Source: Haematobia irritans (taxonomy: Eukaryota; Arthropoda; Insecta; Diptera; Muscidae). From it: 64,000 nucleotides of DNA. The number at the start of each line of letters is the position of its first letter. The first letter of the stretch is position 1. Location of the stretch: assembly GCF_050003625.1 (NCBI RefSeq), contig NC_134398.1, positions 63,930,891 to 63,994,890 of the forward strand, in the 5' to 3' direction. The translations under genes were made by a program, and so were the position numbers. Shown here one piece after another: positions 52,661-63,332 of this stretch. Under the pieces are notes generated by a model. That model made no database searches. It had not been told where the DNA came from and saw only the letters and a list, made by a program, of their open reading frames with translations.

Positions 52661-53706
52661 CTTTTTCTGTATATTACCGGAGTTTTATTCCGGAACGCTT
52701 TTATTTCTAGAAATTTTCAATAGAGAAGTACTTATATTTTGTGTTTTTTATACACAGATGCATGTCAAATGAAATCAAAAAAATTCACAAAGGTAAAACA
52801 AAGTTTGTCTTCCGACAGGGCTACATCGTCAAATCATTCGAATTCGAATATAGAACAAGATTCGCTTCTTAAAACGAAAGATGGTAATATTAGCTCCGTT
52901 CGAGAACACGATAATTTTTGATAATTGTTACAAATTTTTACTGGAAGTCGTTCGTTTACACCAAAACGCCACCAAAAGAGAGCCGGAGAGAGACTACATT
53001 TGACAGTTATGAGATAGAGAAATTGCAAGTTTTTGCTAGAGATTTTTTCCCCAGTAAAATCTTGCAAACCATAGCATGCGTTGCCAGCTGGTTATTGAAA
53101 ACAAACAAAGTACCAATACAATGTACATGTTCGGCAACTACGATTGGAAGTTAAATATACATGATTCGTTTTTTGTTTTCAATGTTTTAGCAGCTGAAAT
53201 TTTCAATGTGCAAATAGTTACTGGATACCGTTCGTGTACTTTTCAGCAATTTTAAGCAAAGAGTGTAAAATATACTCTTACTCTCTTGCTAGTTTTTACT
53301 GGATATTTTTTACTGGAAAAGTACGCGAACAGACCTATTATCAACAAAAATTCGACTGCACTGCAAGAATGATTTCTATAGAACCTGAATGATTCTGATT
53401 GGTCTGAAATTAATGAAATATCATTCATAGGTTATGCATGTTGCAAATTGTGCAAAGGCTATTTTTCTAAAAAATCTTTGAGAGTGCGTTTAAAAAAATG
53501 CGGCAAAAAATGATCGAACAAATATTATGAAGTCTAATCAAATAGCACAGTACGTCCATAAAGCAGATTCTGTTGCACTATAAACGAATGTCTTACCAAA
53601 ATTGAAAAACGACGATGTTACAGAAATAATTAAGTACGACGAATTAATAATTAAATTTGGAAATAAACAAGCCGAATAATATACCTCAGCGCAAGATCCC
53701 ACGCTA
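52661..53706 (+). pseudogene. Crypton-like recombinase segment, copy C (split by a MITE and LINE copy 3)
   Basis: It repeats the zinc-finger-like half of copies A and B. A MITE (52892-53336) splits it after KTKDGN; the sequence resumes at ATTATCAACAAAAATTCGAC and runs to CCCACGCTA, where LINE copy 3 is attached at the same base as in copy B. The recombinase core half is absent: downstream of the LINE lies unrelated sequence. Confidence 0.6.
52892..53336 (+). mobile_element. MITE, AGCTCCGTTCGAGAAC family, copy 2
   Basis: 445 bp, ends AGCTCCGTTCGAGAACAC and, inverted, AGGTCTGTTCGCGTAC. It aligns throughout with 11246-11653, apart from a small internal duplication of TTTTTACTGGA near the right end. 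It interrupts copy C where copies A and B are continuous, which proves insertion. Confidence 0.8.
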
Positions 53707-54981
53707 GGTTATGTTAGGTTAGGTTAAAGTGGCAGCCCGATTAAATTTCAGGCTCACTTAGACTATTCAGTCCATTGTGATACCACATTTAACTAAAAGT
53801 ACCTATTACATATGGGCACTTCTAGTCTTTACCACCAACCAGATTGCTCCAAAAATGTTAACAAACTGCTTAAGTTAACGTTTTCCAGGTCCGCCAGTAA
53901 TCTAATGCTATATGCTTCTAAAATTCGCTTACGCCTTACACAAAAAGCAGGACACTCACACAAGAGGTGTTTAATTGATTCCTTTTCCTCCCCATCATGA
54001 CAGCTCATACAATAGTCATTATAATTCGCGCCAATAGTTTTTGCAAAATCGCCTATAAGGCAGCGACCCGTTATAGCAGATATTAGGAGTGATATCTGAC
54101 GTCTCGAGAACTCTAGCATATCTATTGTGCGGTTTAAGTTTAAATGGGACCATATTTGCTTGGTGTCGTTACAACCCTTGCAATTCTCCCATCGAATATT
54201 GGCCATCATAACAGCCTTCTCACGAAGTATGAGCTTGCAGCTCCCAAACTTCACCAATTAGTATCAAAGCAGCTTTAAAACATTCTATAGACTTCTGGTT
54301 CTCAAATGCGACTAGCTTAAATCGTCCTTGATACCAACCAGCCTCTTGTTGTCGAGGATCTGGGCTGGGAAACTTTTCCAGCACCTGTGAGTAGACGCCA
54401 GACAAAGCATTCTCAATTTTGCTTTGGAACCATACCGTCCAATGCTCCTTTATTAATAATAGCCATCACAAGGCTGTCTTTAGCAACTGAGGCAAACGAT
54501 CTTTGATCCCTTTTGGAGGATGGCAGCTCATCCGGTGATCGTTATCTTTTTCCAGCTTCAAGAATTCCTTGAGCCCATTTTAAGGAATCGCTTTGTTTAG
54601 CCGGCAACGTGCTTGGGTCGACTTATCCTAATTTCTTTAGGGTAAACAAAGCATTTCTGCGTTCCTTGAATCTCTTTCGTGAGGGATTACCTCCTTTTGA
54701 TGTCGTTACCTTAGAAAAGGTTCGACTTGTGAAAGTGTCGCCACCTGTTGACCCGTCAACAGGTCGACTAATTGGGCCTAACTCTTGGTCATTGTCCAAA
54801 TGTATAACTCCAGTCGATACCCGTCCGCTGGGCCCTGAAGTTAGCAACCCAGTGGATGACTTTGAATTTCGCTGCATGATGGCTTAATATACCACCACAC
54901 TTGAACTTCGTAGTAGGTACTTATTACGATGAGTTAGTCTGCTATTAAAAAAACACGTCCGTTCAGTTCGACGGTTGAATG
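53707..54981 (-). mobile_element. RNase-H-type LINE, copy 3 (internal deletion)
   Basis: The 3' end is a GGTTATGTTAGGTTAGGTT tail attached to CACGCTA as in copy 2. 53829-54257 encodes the ORF2 C-terminus (CMSCHDGEEKES, KHLLCECPAF). At about 54240 the sequence jumps into ORF1 (54220-54405, then 54623-54877 with MQRNSKSSTGLLTSGPSGRV), and it ends GACGGTTGAAT at about 54980. Nearly 4 kb (endonuclease, RT and RNase H) are missing. The 5' flank is not the recombinase repeat, so that side was rearranged. Confidence 0.85.
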
Positions 54982-55127
54982 ACATCCGCTTACATTCTCT
55001 TTCGTTTTCTTTTTGTAGTTTGCCAATTTTACACAAAATTGGAACGTTTATGATGCACCAGAAGATTTATAAATAAATTACTATATTAAAAGTTCATATT
55101 TGAACAAAAAAATTGTGTTGTAAATTT
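54982..55127. other. Spacer, nothing recognised
   Basis: Short AT-rich stretch between LINE copy 3 and the next element. Confidence 0.3.
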
Positions 55128-56010
55128 TGATTACTTTTGACTACTAGTTACTACTCGTTACTTTTGAATTGAGTACTCGTTACTATTCGTTACTTTTATA
55201 AAAAATTATTAAAATTATAAAAAATTATTAAATTATAAATTAAAAAAGACATTGAGGGCACTTTTTAATAATATCTTCCTCTTTTTTAAATTTAAAAACA
55301 GTATAGAAAAGCAAATTACATTATCCAGTTTTATTTTAGTGTTATAAAATGTGGTGTTGCAGATATATGGTTCTCGTTAGAAAAAGATTTTCACCAATCA
55401 TTCAAATTTTTAGAGCCAATTTCGTATTCACTATTTGGTATTTTATCGTCAGGGTATATCTAAATGGCATTGTGTATTACTGATTTTTGCAATTTGCAAA
55501 CTTTTTAAATCTACCATTTTCCACCATTGACAGTGGATGAAAATATTTAGCGATCATTTTTATCGTGAAACCCAATGTTGAAATTTTCCAAGGGTTTTTG
55601 AATAAGCTTGGGTACCTTCTCTGAAAACAATTGGATTGAACCAGCTGAAGTCAACGACATTATTATTCATACTGTTCGCATGAGACGTGATCCATGTGAT
55701 GCCTTAAATTATAGCTCCCACATACACCCAATGGAAATGAAACGTTTTTAAGAAATCAGATAAATTTTTCTCTTTCTTCAAAGGTGAAGCCATATATCCT
55801 TTTCGTGTTATTTTAACTCATAAAACTATTTTCGAAAACTTCAATTAATAGTTTCCAAGAAGTCAAGAATTTTACTTCCAAACCGCCAACTTACTTACCG
55901 TCAGAAGGAAAAAACTGGCATTGAAGATATTGAGTACTTTTTACTAGTAACGAGTACACCAAAAATTAGTCAGTAACGAGTACTTGTAAGCAAATACTCG
56001 TTACTTTCCA
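55128..56010. mobile_element. Putative non-autonomous DNA element with ACTCGTTACT sub-terminal repeats
   Basis: The left ~70 bp hold four versions of ACTCGTTACTTTT; the right ~75 bp hold AGTAACGAGTAC twice and ACTCGTTACT once, so the two ends are largely inverted. The interior is AT-rich and lacks a recognisable transposase. The organisation resembles the hAT-like element at 17096-17582, but termini and target duplication are not clear. Confidence 0.5.
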
Positions 56011-56034
56011 TTCCATAAAAACATTGTGTTAACT

Positions 56035-56365
56035 AAACTACAAGTGTAGCTTAACCAACAGAGGAATATTTGGGCAAAGCCCTATAGACTGCAAGATTGT
56101 TGGATGGACGCACGTTTCGGAATTACCACATTCCTCATCAGCATCCTCCACTTGCAGCAAAACTATCAGCCAATTATCAGAATAAATTCAGGCAGTTCAT
56201 TAAACCAAACAATGAACCACACTTGAACCTCCCGAAAAAAAGGTTTTGTATGGTAGCCGGCTTATGCCGAAATAAATTCAAAACAAACATATCTCTTTTA
56301 AGCTGCAATAAAAACAACAACAATGCTTAAAGAACAAAACCAACAATAACAAAACAAAAAGAATG
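56035..56365 (-). repeat. Dispersed repeat, second copy of the 10487-10932 family
   Basis: It shares TATAGACTGCAAGATTGTTG, CTTGCAGCAAAACTATCAGC and the bounding CCAACAATAACAAAACAAAA, inverted except for the bounding phrase. The open frame across it (56097-56330) recognises nothing and is probably fortuitous. Confidence 0.55.
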
Positions 56366-56850
56366 GAAAATTTTATTCCTGTAGAAAATTTTGACAAAAT
56401 TATATTTTTATAAAAAATTTTAACATTCTATAGAAAGTTTTGTAAATGATTTTTTTCTATTGGAAATTTTTTGTAAATCTTATTTATATAGGAAATTTAG
56501 TCAAAATTTTATTTCTATAGAAACTTTTAGTTCTATTGACAATTTTGTCAAAATTTTACTTCGATAAACAAATTTTGTCAAAATTTTATTTATATAGGAA
56601 ATTTTGTCATATTTTTATTTCTATACAAAATATTGTCATAATTTTATTTCTATAGAAAATTTTGTCAAATTTTTATTTCTATAGCAAATGTTGACAAAAT
56701 TTTTATTTCTATAGAAAATTTTGACAAAATTTTATTTGTATAGAAAATTTTTACAAAAGTTTATTCCAAAAAATTTATGAAGAAGTACCTCTTTGCAAAA
56801 TCTACCAAAATCAAGAACCCTAAATTCTACCAATTGTGGCAACCGCCTCA
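56366..56850. repeat. ~30-bp minisatellite with TGGCAACC end
   Basis: Units of TTTATTTCTATAGAAAATTT type, ending AATTCTACCAATTG and TGGCAACCGC. Same family as 21860-22290 and 32570-32875. Confidence 0.8.
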
Positions 56851-56889
56851 GGGGCAGGCTCCAAGCATTATTGCAAAAGACACCATGTT

Positions 56890-57448
56890 CCAGCAAAAAA
56901 ATCGTCACCAAAAAGTAATGAAAATGTTCTTTTTGGATCCGGAAGTGGTGCAAAATTGACGCAGAAGCGATGAATTTAACATGGGCTTGTCATAGGACGG
57001 AAGTCCTCCATTTCAACAGCTGTTACACTGTATTTGCATTACTTCTTTAGGTGTGATCCGAATTCAATGTTTTGGATGTAAATTAAAAAATTCTGTGATA
57101 TTTTGTAAAAAATAAATAATTTTTAAAATTTTTAGTGGATTCTAACGCTTGTCGGAAACGTTTGACCTTAGATATTTTCAAAAATTCAAAATTTTTTCAG
57201 ATTGGTGTTAGCATTTTTTCGACAAAATTTAAATGATTTGTACCATTTTATGAATTCTTAATCTGTTTTTAACCTATTTGGAAAAAAATGTTAAAATTAT
57301 CCACTAATAGTATGAAAAAACCAAGTTATAAAAAATTGAATTAAAAGAACTTCCTGGGTAGTTAAAATAAAGAACATCATTGGGAGTGCATCTTCTGGAA
57401 GTGCTTTTAAATTTGTGCCTTTGAAGAACTTCCAAATTTTTTTGCTGG
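56890..57448 (-). mobile_element. E-family MITE, complete copy 2
   Basis: 559 bp bounded by CCAGCAAAAAAA and its perfect inverse TTTTTTTGCTGG. Interior phrases GGATCCGGAAGTGG, GTCATAGGACGGA and TTTGTACCATTTTATGAATTC are shared with 62010-62484, and the right half with 18242-18570. There is no coding capacity. Confidence 0.75.
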
Positions 57449-60400
57449 AGTGTGTATTTCATTTTCTTCTGTGAGTTTCAAATATTTACACTATGTTTAT
57501 GATTAAACCGTTTTTCCGTTTTGAATGCCAATAGACAAGAATTTTGTTCTGGTTCAAATTCACGTTTAGGTTTTATTTGAATTCAAAAGTAAGTATAGGG
57601 TAAGTAGAATGTAATTGCAATGTTGAAATTTCACAAAAATTAAATATTGTATAGTATATAACAAGGTTGTATGGTAAGTAGCAAGAGTTTATGTTAAGGT
57701 AAGTACAATTTATTTTACAGATATTAAGGTTTGTGTTAATTCACAGCGTTCGAGGTGAGTATGGATTATATTCAATATAAGGACAATGAAACAATTTGTT
57801 TATTTTTACCTTTATCTATATACATTACAATAGTCTTTAATCCTATATTCTACCTATCAATAAGATCATCTAGGTCTTCTTATCTAAAACTTATATATAG
57901 ACACAAGCTTTCTGACTTGGTTACTCTTCACATCGTATTAAATCATGACAAATACATTCCTAAAAATAGGTACGAGAAAAAAGGATTCTCTATACATTTT
58001 GGGTGAAAAGAAAAACTAAATAATAAAACGGAATTTGAAACAGAACAGAACAAGGCTTAAAACTAAAGAAACTAAAGGAAAGAGAATAGATATATGTTTA
58101 TAACTTAAGGCTAACTATTTACAAAATATGTACAAAAGATTATAGGACCCTTAGGTCATTGATCCACTATATATACGGTATCGTCGATATCCAGCGATCC
58201 TAATCTCCTATGGTAAAATATAAGTCTCTGGTCCCTAAATAGCCTATTTCGTTGATGCAGAGCCAGCAATGCCACCAGTGGTGAAATATAATGAAAAGGC
58301 AACACTTATAACTAATGTTCAAAAGAAACTTGCTCAATATTCTCCAATTGGTGATTTTAATCAAATGTGCAATATTTACAATTTTAGCTTTAAAATAAGT
58401 GTGTAATATTAGGCTAAGATTTTAGGATTTTTTATGGTTTTCAATGGTAAGTTTTTAGTTCATGTAATTTTGTTCTATTCACAATGTTTTGTTATATTTT
58501 CACTTTCATACGGTAAGTATTCTAGCGCTTTTAGTTGTTCAGTATTCTTTTAGATTTTAAACATTGGTTTTTTGTTCCTTTTTGGTTTCACAAACATTTT
58601 CCTCTTTTCACACGGCGGTCACGGGGATGCGATATTAACGAAAGGTCGAAACTAATTAAAATCAACTCTCCCCAAACGTCACTGCCATCGTCATTGTTGT
58701 CATTATTCAGCAAATGGACAATAACAACTGCAGTGAGGCAATGTAGTTACCACTCACACACACACATGAATGTCAATGGTAAACCGCTAGGTACAGTGGT
58801 GAGCAAATTTATAGCAACTACGTAAATTACATTATTGTTTGAAAATTTAGCACAACGCTAAACACACTATCTTATAATACTTTGTTCCTCGGCGGAAACA
58901 ATTCTCATTCCTCGTTTCACATTCACAATGTTCCTAAGATATCCTCATTTGATATATGTTTATTTCTTCAAAGTCAGCTATTTACAGTTTTTAGAGTTCA
59001 GTTGTTATCTGAGAAACGTTTACATCATAATTTTCATCACAATTACTCTATATGGAATAATTGTGATGAAAAAGTACCAAATGGCTCGAGGTCGTGCCAA
59101 GTCGGACTGCTTTTGGCAGTCGGAAAGTGTCAAAAAAGCACAAAAGTGTCAACTTTATCAACCCTGTTTCACATTATTGCATTGCTCTCAACGCATGCTC
59201 TCACTCTGAAATAAAAAAATCAAGTAACATCATTTTTAATATTAATCACATTCCACCAGTGTTGCCAACTCCCCAAGGCCAAAACGCACCAAACCACAAA
59301 ATCGAAAATTAAATGCTCTACTAAAAAAAAAACTTTTGTGTATTGAATTTGTAGTTTTATGAAATTATGAAGCGCTATTCAAGTATTCATCTTGATCACT
59401 TTTAATGCTTTCATCCAATTGATTTTGATCAGTAATGTCTTTCAACTTTCAAAATATTAATATATGGAAGGAGTCTATTGCTTATTTCTGTTGTGCGTGC
59501 TTTTATCAATTTAATACAAACGTCTTTAGTGACATCTTTATCAAGTTCAAAAATTCGGCACTCGTCGCTAGACTTTTCTACAGAATACCCCTAAGCTTAA
59601 GCTCTGGCCCTGTCAGCATTTCAAAGTTACATTTGATCCTCATCGCTAGCACAGACTTGTAAGTGACAATGCAACAATCGCCGACCGTGATGGAGAAGCG
59701 TATGAAAAAATATGAAATGTACATGAAAGTACTTTGCCATCACTATTGTTACAAGTGCCATTTTATATTTTGTGATATACCAAGCCCAACTAGCTTCTTA
59801 TAATTTATTTAAATAAAAACGATAATGAAGTGCTGAAAAAATTGTTATTTCCCTTAAAATTGTGAAAGGTGTATGGTGAACAATTCTTGACTTTCCAAAT
59901 GGAATAAAGTGATAGCTTTTCATATATTTTTCCAGACACGCTGCCTCCATCGAAAATAAAAACACTGGGTGATAGACGCTGCAACATGTAACTTGCCCCT
60001 TGTAAATCAACATCATTCAATTATTAATGAAAAAATGACGTTAAATGTTTTGTGATAGTGGTATAAATGTTATATTTATAAGAATTTATAAATGTTTAAT
60101 CAAATGAATAAACATCTAAACAATCGTGCTTAGATGTTTATGATTCTTTTACAACTATCTTAAAATGCACTTTTTGTGATTGTTTGAAGGGGCTCTTATT
60201 GGCGTCGTTCTGAATTTATTAAAAAAGGCACCTAATAATTGCACCAAAAAGGCAATTTGGTGCTTTTTAGAAATCAAAAAGAGCTAAATTTGGTGCTAAA
60301 AGCACCAAATTGGCATCACTGCATTCCACTTTGCCGAGAAAGATATCTGAACTACGCATTAGTTCATCGCATCTGTTGACAATTTACTCTAAGAACAATA

Positions 60401-60519
60401 TTGGTAAAACCACATCAGTTTAAGAACGATGAAAAGTTTAACTTAAAATTAACAAAACCTTAATGAATTGTTATCACCCCATTTTTGACAAAAATGTCCA
60501 TAAATTTAATTACATGTGA
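57449..60519. other. Longest repeat-poor stretch; no supported gene
   Basis: None of the window's repeat families was recognised here. Several GGTAAGT/GGTGAGT strings (about 57592, 57682, 57701, 57753, 58445, 58512) look like splice donors, but no acceptor-exon chain with a recognisable protein could be built. The open frames around 58535-59312 are short, Ser/His-rich and in competing frames. It may be intron or intergenic host DNA, or an unrecognised retroelement. Confidence 0.4.
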
Positions 60520-60880
60520 ACTAAAAATATTACTTTTGATAGAATGAACTACCACGTACGAAAATTGTACTAAATTTTACCCCACATTTTGAGATTTCTA
60601 CAAAGCGTTGTTAAAACCAAGAAATTGTAATGCCCGTTGTACTTTTCAATTGCAGTTCTCGAAATTACATCATCTCATAGAAGAAAAAATTAACTAAAAG
60701 TAAAGAAGAAATTCATTGGCTATAAATCATGACCATTTTAACCATACAGTAGTTCATTCTTACTATTTTTGGGAATCGTACGAAAATTTTCATTTGTTTT
60801 AGTTCATATTGAACTTATGTGAACGGTCATTGAACTTTATACTCACGTTTAGTTCATAAAATTTTTGTGACATACTTAAA
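60520..60880 (-). repeat. H-family dispersed repeat, copy 2 (inverted)
   Basis: CCCCACATTTTGAGATTTCT, GTAGTTCATTCTTACTA and GGGAATCGTACGAAAATTTTC are the inverse of phrases at 42795-43150, in reverse order. Confidence 0.65.
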
Positions 60881-61149
60881 AAAATAAGATTTCATTAAGC
60901 CGTGGAAAATTTCGATAAAAATAATAAAATTTAACTACAAGCAAATAATTTTTTTTCCAATAAAAATAAGATAATTTTTTTTTCTAAATTTGTTCTTCAT
61001 ATTATGTAAATCGCTTGTTTCCAAAACATTAGTTAGCATTTTTCATATTAAGTTTTTCAGAGTTTGATATGTATTCCAATGGGCAAAATAAAAATGAAGC
61101 ACATTTTTATGTATCGTTGATTTACAATTTGTTATCGGAAATATGTTAC

Positions 61150-61350
61150 AATTGTAAATAGGTTTTCAAATTCTGGGAGGGCTAACATTTTTCTAGAGGG
61201 TCTAAGCCCCCATGAGTCATAGGCGTAGGAAGGCCTACGCCTTTGACTCATGTTTAAAAAAAGTAAATTGCTCCCCTCTGGGGAGGGGCTTAGATCCCCC
61301 AGAAAATTTTTCAATTAAGCCCCCCCCAGAATTGGAAAACCTATTTACGA
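61150..61350. mobile_element. Palindromic (hairpin) element
   Basis: The centre TGAGTCATAGGCGTAGGAAG is followed by its near-inverse GCCTACGCCTTTGACTCA. Outward, TTCTGGGAGGGCT and AAATAGGTTTTCAAATTCTG pair with CCCCCCCCAGAATTGG and AAAACCTATTT. The whole ~200 bp can fold into one imperfect hairpin. There is no coding capacity. Confidence 0.7.
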
Positions 61351-61546
61351 TTTTTCCATTGTTTTTATATAACATTAAACACGTAAATAAAAACGCACAA
61401 AGTTCCACTAAAGACTTACATGCACAAAAGAATTACTTGATTTTGGTCTTATTTATTAAGATGTCTTCTAAATTGTAGGTTAGATTATTATGAAGTCTGA
61501 TAATTATGAAATAAAACTGTGGTTGAGCTTATGATTTAAGTTCCTA

Positions 61547-61893
61547 AGTTAGGTTAGGTTATGTGGCAGCCCGATGTATCAGGCTCACTTAGACTATTCA
61601 TTCCATTGTGATACCACATTGGTGAACTTCTCTCTTATCACTGAGTGCTGCCCGATTCCATGTTAAGCTCAATGACAAGGGACCTCCCTTTTATAGCTGA
61701 GTCCGAACGGCGTTTCACATTGCAGTAAAACCACTTATAGAAGCTTTGAAACCCTCAGAAATGTCACCAGCATTACTGCGGTGGGCTAATCCACCGCTGA
61801 AAAACTTGTTGGTGTTCGGTCGAAGCAGGAATCGAACCCACGACCTTGTGTATGCAAGGCGGGCATGCTAACCATTGCACCACGGTGTCTCCC
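61547..61893 (-). mobile_element. tRNA-derived SINE, complete inverted copy
   Basis: The tRNA-like head is at the right (CCGTGGTGCAATGGTTAGC as A-box, GGGTTCGATTCCTGC as B-box, on the minus strand). The body matches 4778-5080 throughout (AGCAGGAATCGAACCCACGA, ACTGAGTGCTGCCCGATTCC). The 3' tail at the left (TGGCAGCCCGATGTATCAGG, CTCACTTAGACTATTCATTC, CATTGTGATACCACATT, AACCTAACCTAAC) matches the LINE copies' 3' ends. Confidence 0.88.
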
Positions 61894-62009
61894 TTTGTTA
61901 TAATTTAAGTTCCTAAATGTATGTTTAGTTTAATAACTAAAGGTCTTTTGTTATTTTATTTAGAATGATTTTTAGTCGATGTAAAACAAGTAATAGTTAT
62001 TAAAATTAA

Positions 62010-62484
62010 AAAAAAAAAATGTAGTGAAAATATTCTTTTTGGGTCCGGAAGTGGAGCAAAATTGGAGCAGATGCGATGAATTTAACATGGGCATGTCATA
62101 GGACGGATGTCCACCATTTCCGTTGCACTGAATTTCATCACTTCTTAAGGTGGAATCCAATTCAATGTTTTTAATGCATTCTAACGCTTGTCTGAAAGGT
62201 TTGACCTCGAATATTTTCAAAAAGTATCGTTTTTTCTAGAAAACTATTTAGTATTTTTGCGTCAAATAATTTGTACCATTTTGTAAATTCTTACTCTTTT
62301 TTAACCTATTTGAAAAAAAAAAAACAAAAAATTACCCATTAAAAATATAAAGAAATTAGTTCTAAAAATTTGAATTAAAAAAACAGCCTGTGTATTTAAA
62401 ATAATGAACTTCTTTGTGAGGACAGTTTTGGAAGTGCTTTTAAAGTTGTGTCTTTAGAACAACTCCCAATTTTTTTTTTGCTGG
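62010..62484 (-). mobile_element. E-family MITE, copy 3
   Basis: It shares TTCTTTTTGGGTCCGGAAGT, GTCATAGGACGGATG and CATTCTAACGCTTGTC with 56890-57448 and ends TTTTTTTTTGCTGG at 62484. The left terminus is replaced by an A-run. Confidence 0.7.
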
Positions 62485-62850
62485 GAAAAGTGGGAACTAT
62501 TTTTAGTTGCTTTACTTTTCTAGTTATGTTAAAGTCTAATTTTTTATTCATGTTTTAAATAAAACATTGATTGAAACTATAACTTCAATCTATTAATCTC
62601 TAAACTAAAATATATGTGTATATCCAGAAACCTTATAATTAAGAATATGTAATGTATATCCAAAAATTGTTATACTATTTTATGAACATTTTATGTTTGC
62701 ACCTCAAAATAATTTGCTAAAAATTTGAGTACAAAAACAGTCTTTTTCGTCCGTGGATGAATGATAATTTGTCGGTTAGGTTGATACTATAGTATATTAT
62801 ATAATACTAAATTAAAACAATCTGGTTCGTAAATGAGTTGAATTGCCATA
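62485..62850. other. Spacer, nothing recognised
   Basis: AT-rich sequence without gene or shared repeat. Confidence 0.3.
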
Positions 62851-63300
62851 TACACGGAGGAAAAAGACTGTTTTTCATATGTTTGGCTATAAACATTATA
62901 TGTTTGGAACACAAATTTTTAAACACAATATTTTTGAGTGCAAGCATATAATGTTCATAAACTAGCATAACATGTTTGGGACATATATGTTAATATGTTA
63001 GAACATATTATGTTTGGGACATAAAATGTTTGTAAATATAATATGCTTGGATGCAAACATATATTAATTTAGAAATAGCCTATAAACATATATGTGTTTA
63101 GTAGCTTGGAGCGCTATTTAACAGGGAGCGATATTGAATTAAGTTGGTGGTTGTTGCTTGTTATTACAAAATTAACATTTTATTTTTCCTTGGGCAATTG
63201 ATCAGCTACTTCTTTGATCCTTACAAACTGTGTGGTCCGCTGTTCGAATCCCCGTCCGGCAAAAGGTAAAATTAAAATAAAAAAAAAATCATAAAATTTA
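62851..63300. mobile_element. ATATGTTTGG element with tRNA-like block
   Basis: The left ~220 bp repeats the motif CATATGTTTGG/ACATTATATGTTTGG many times in both orientations, as at 6448-6620 and 8930-9160. At about 63210-63265 lies a tRNA-like stretch (ACAAACTGTGTGGTCCGCTG, TTCGAATCCCCG) followed by AAAGGTAAAATT, the same block as, but in opposite orientation to, 6759-6837. There is no coding capacity. Confidence 0.55.
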
Positions 63301-63332
63301 ATAATTTCTTCTACAATGGTGCTAAGAACTAA

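Noticed and set aside
57449..58510. Long terminal repeat of an LTR retrotransposon
   Set aside because: Several GGTAAGT strings and TGT starts looked suggestive, but no direct repeat partner, primer-binding site or polypurine tract was found.
58535..59312. Overlapping open frames as a host gene
   Set aside because: Three competing short frames with no recognisable domain, no supported start and no consistent splice chain.
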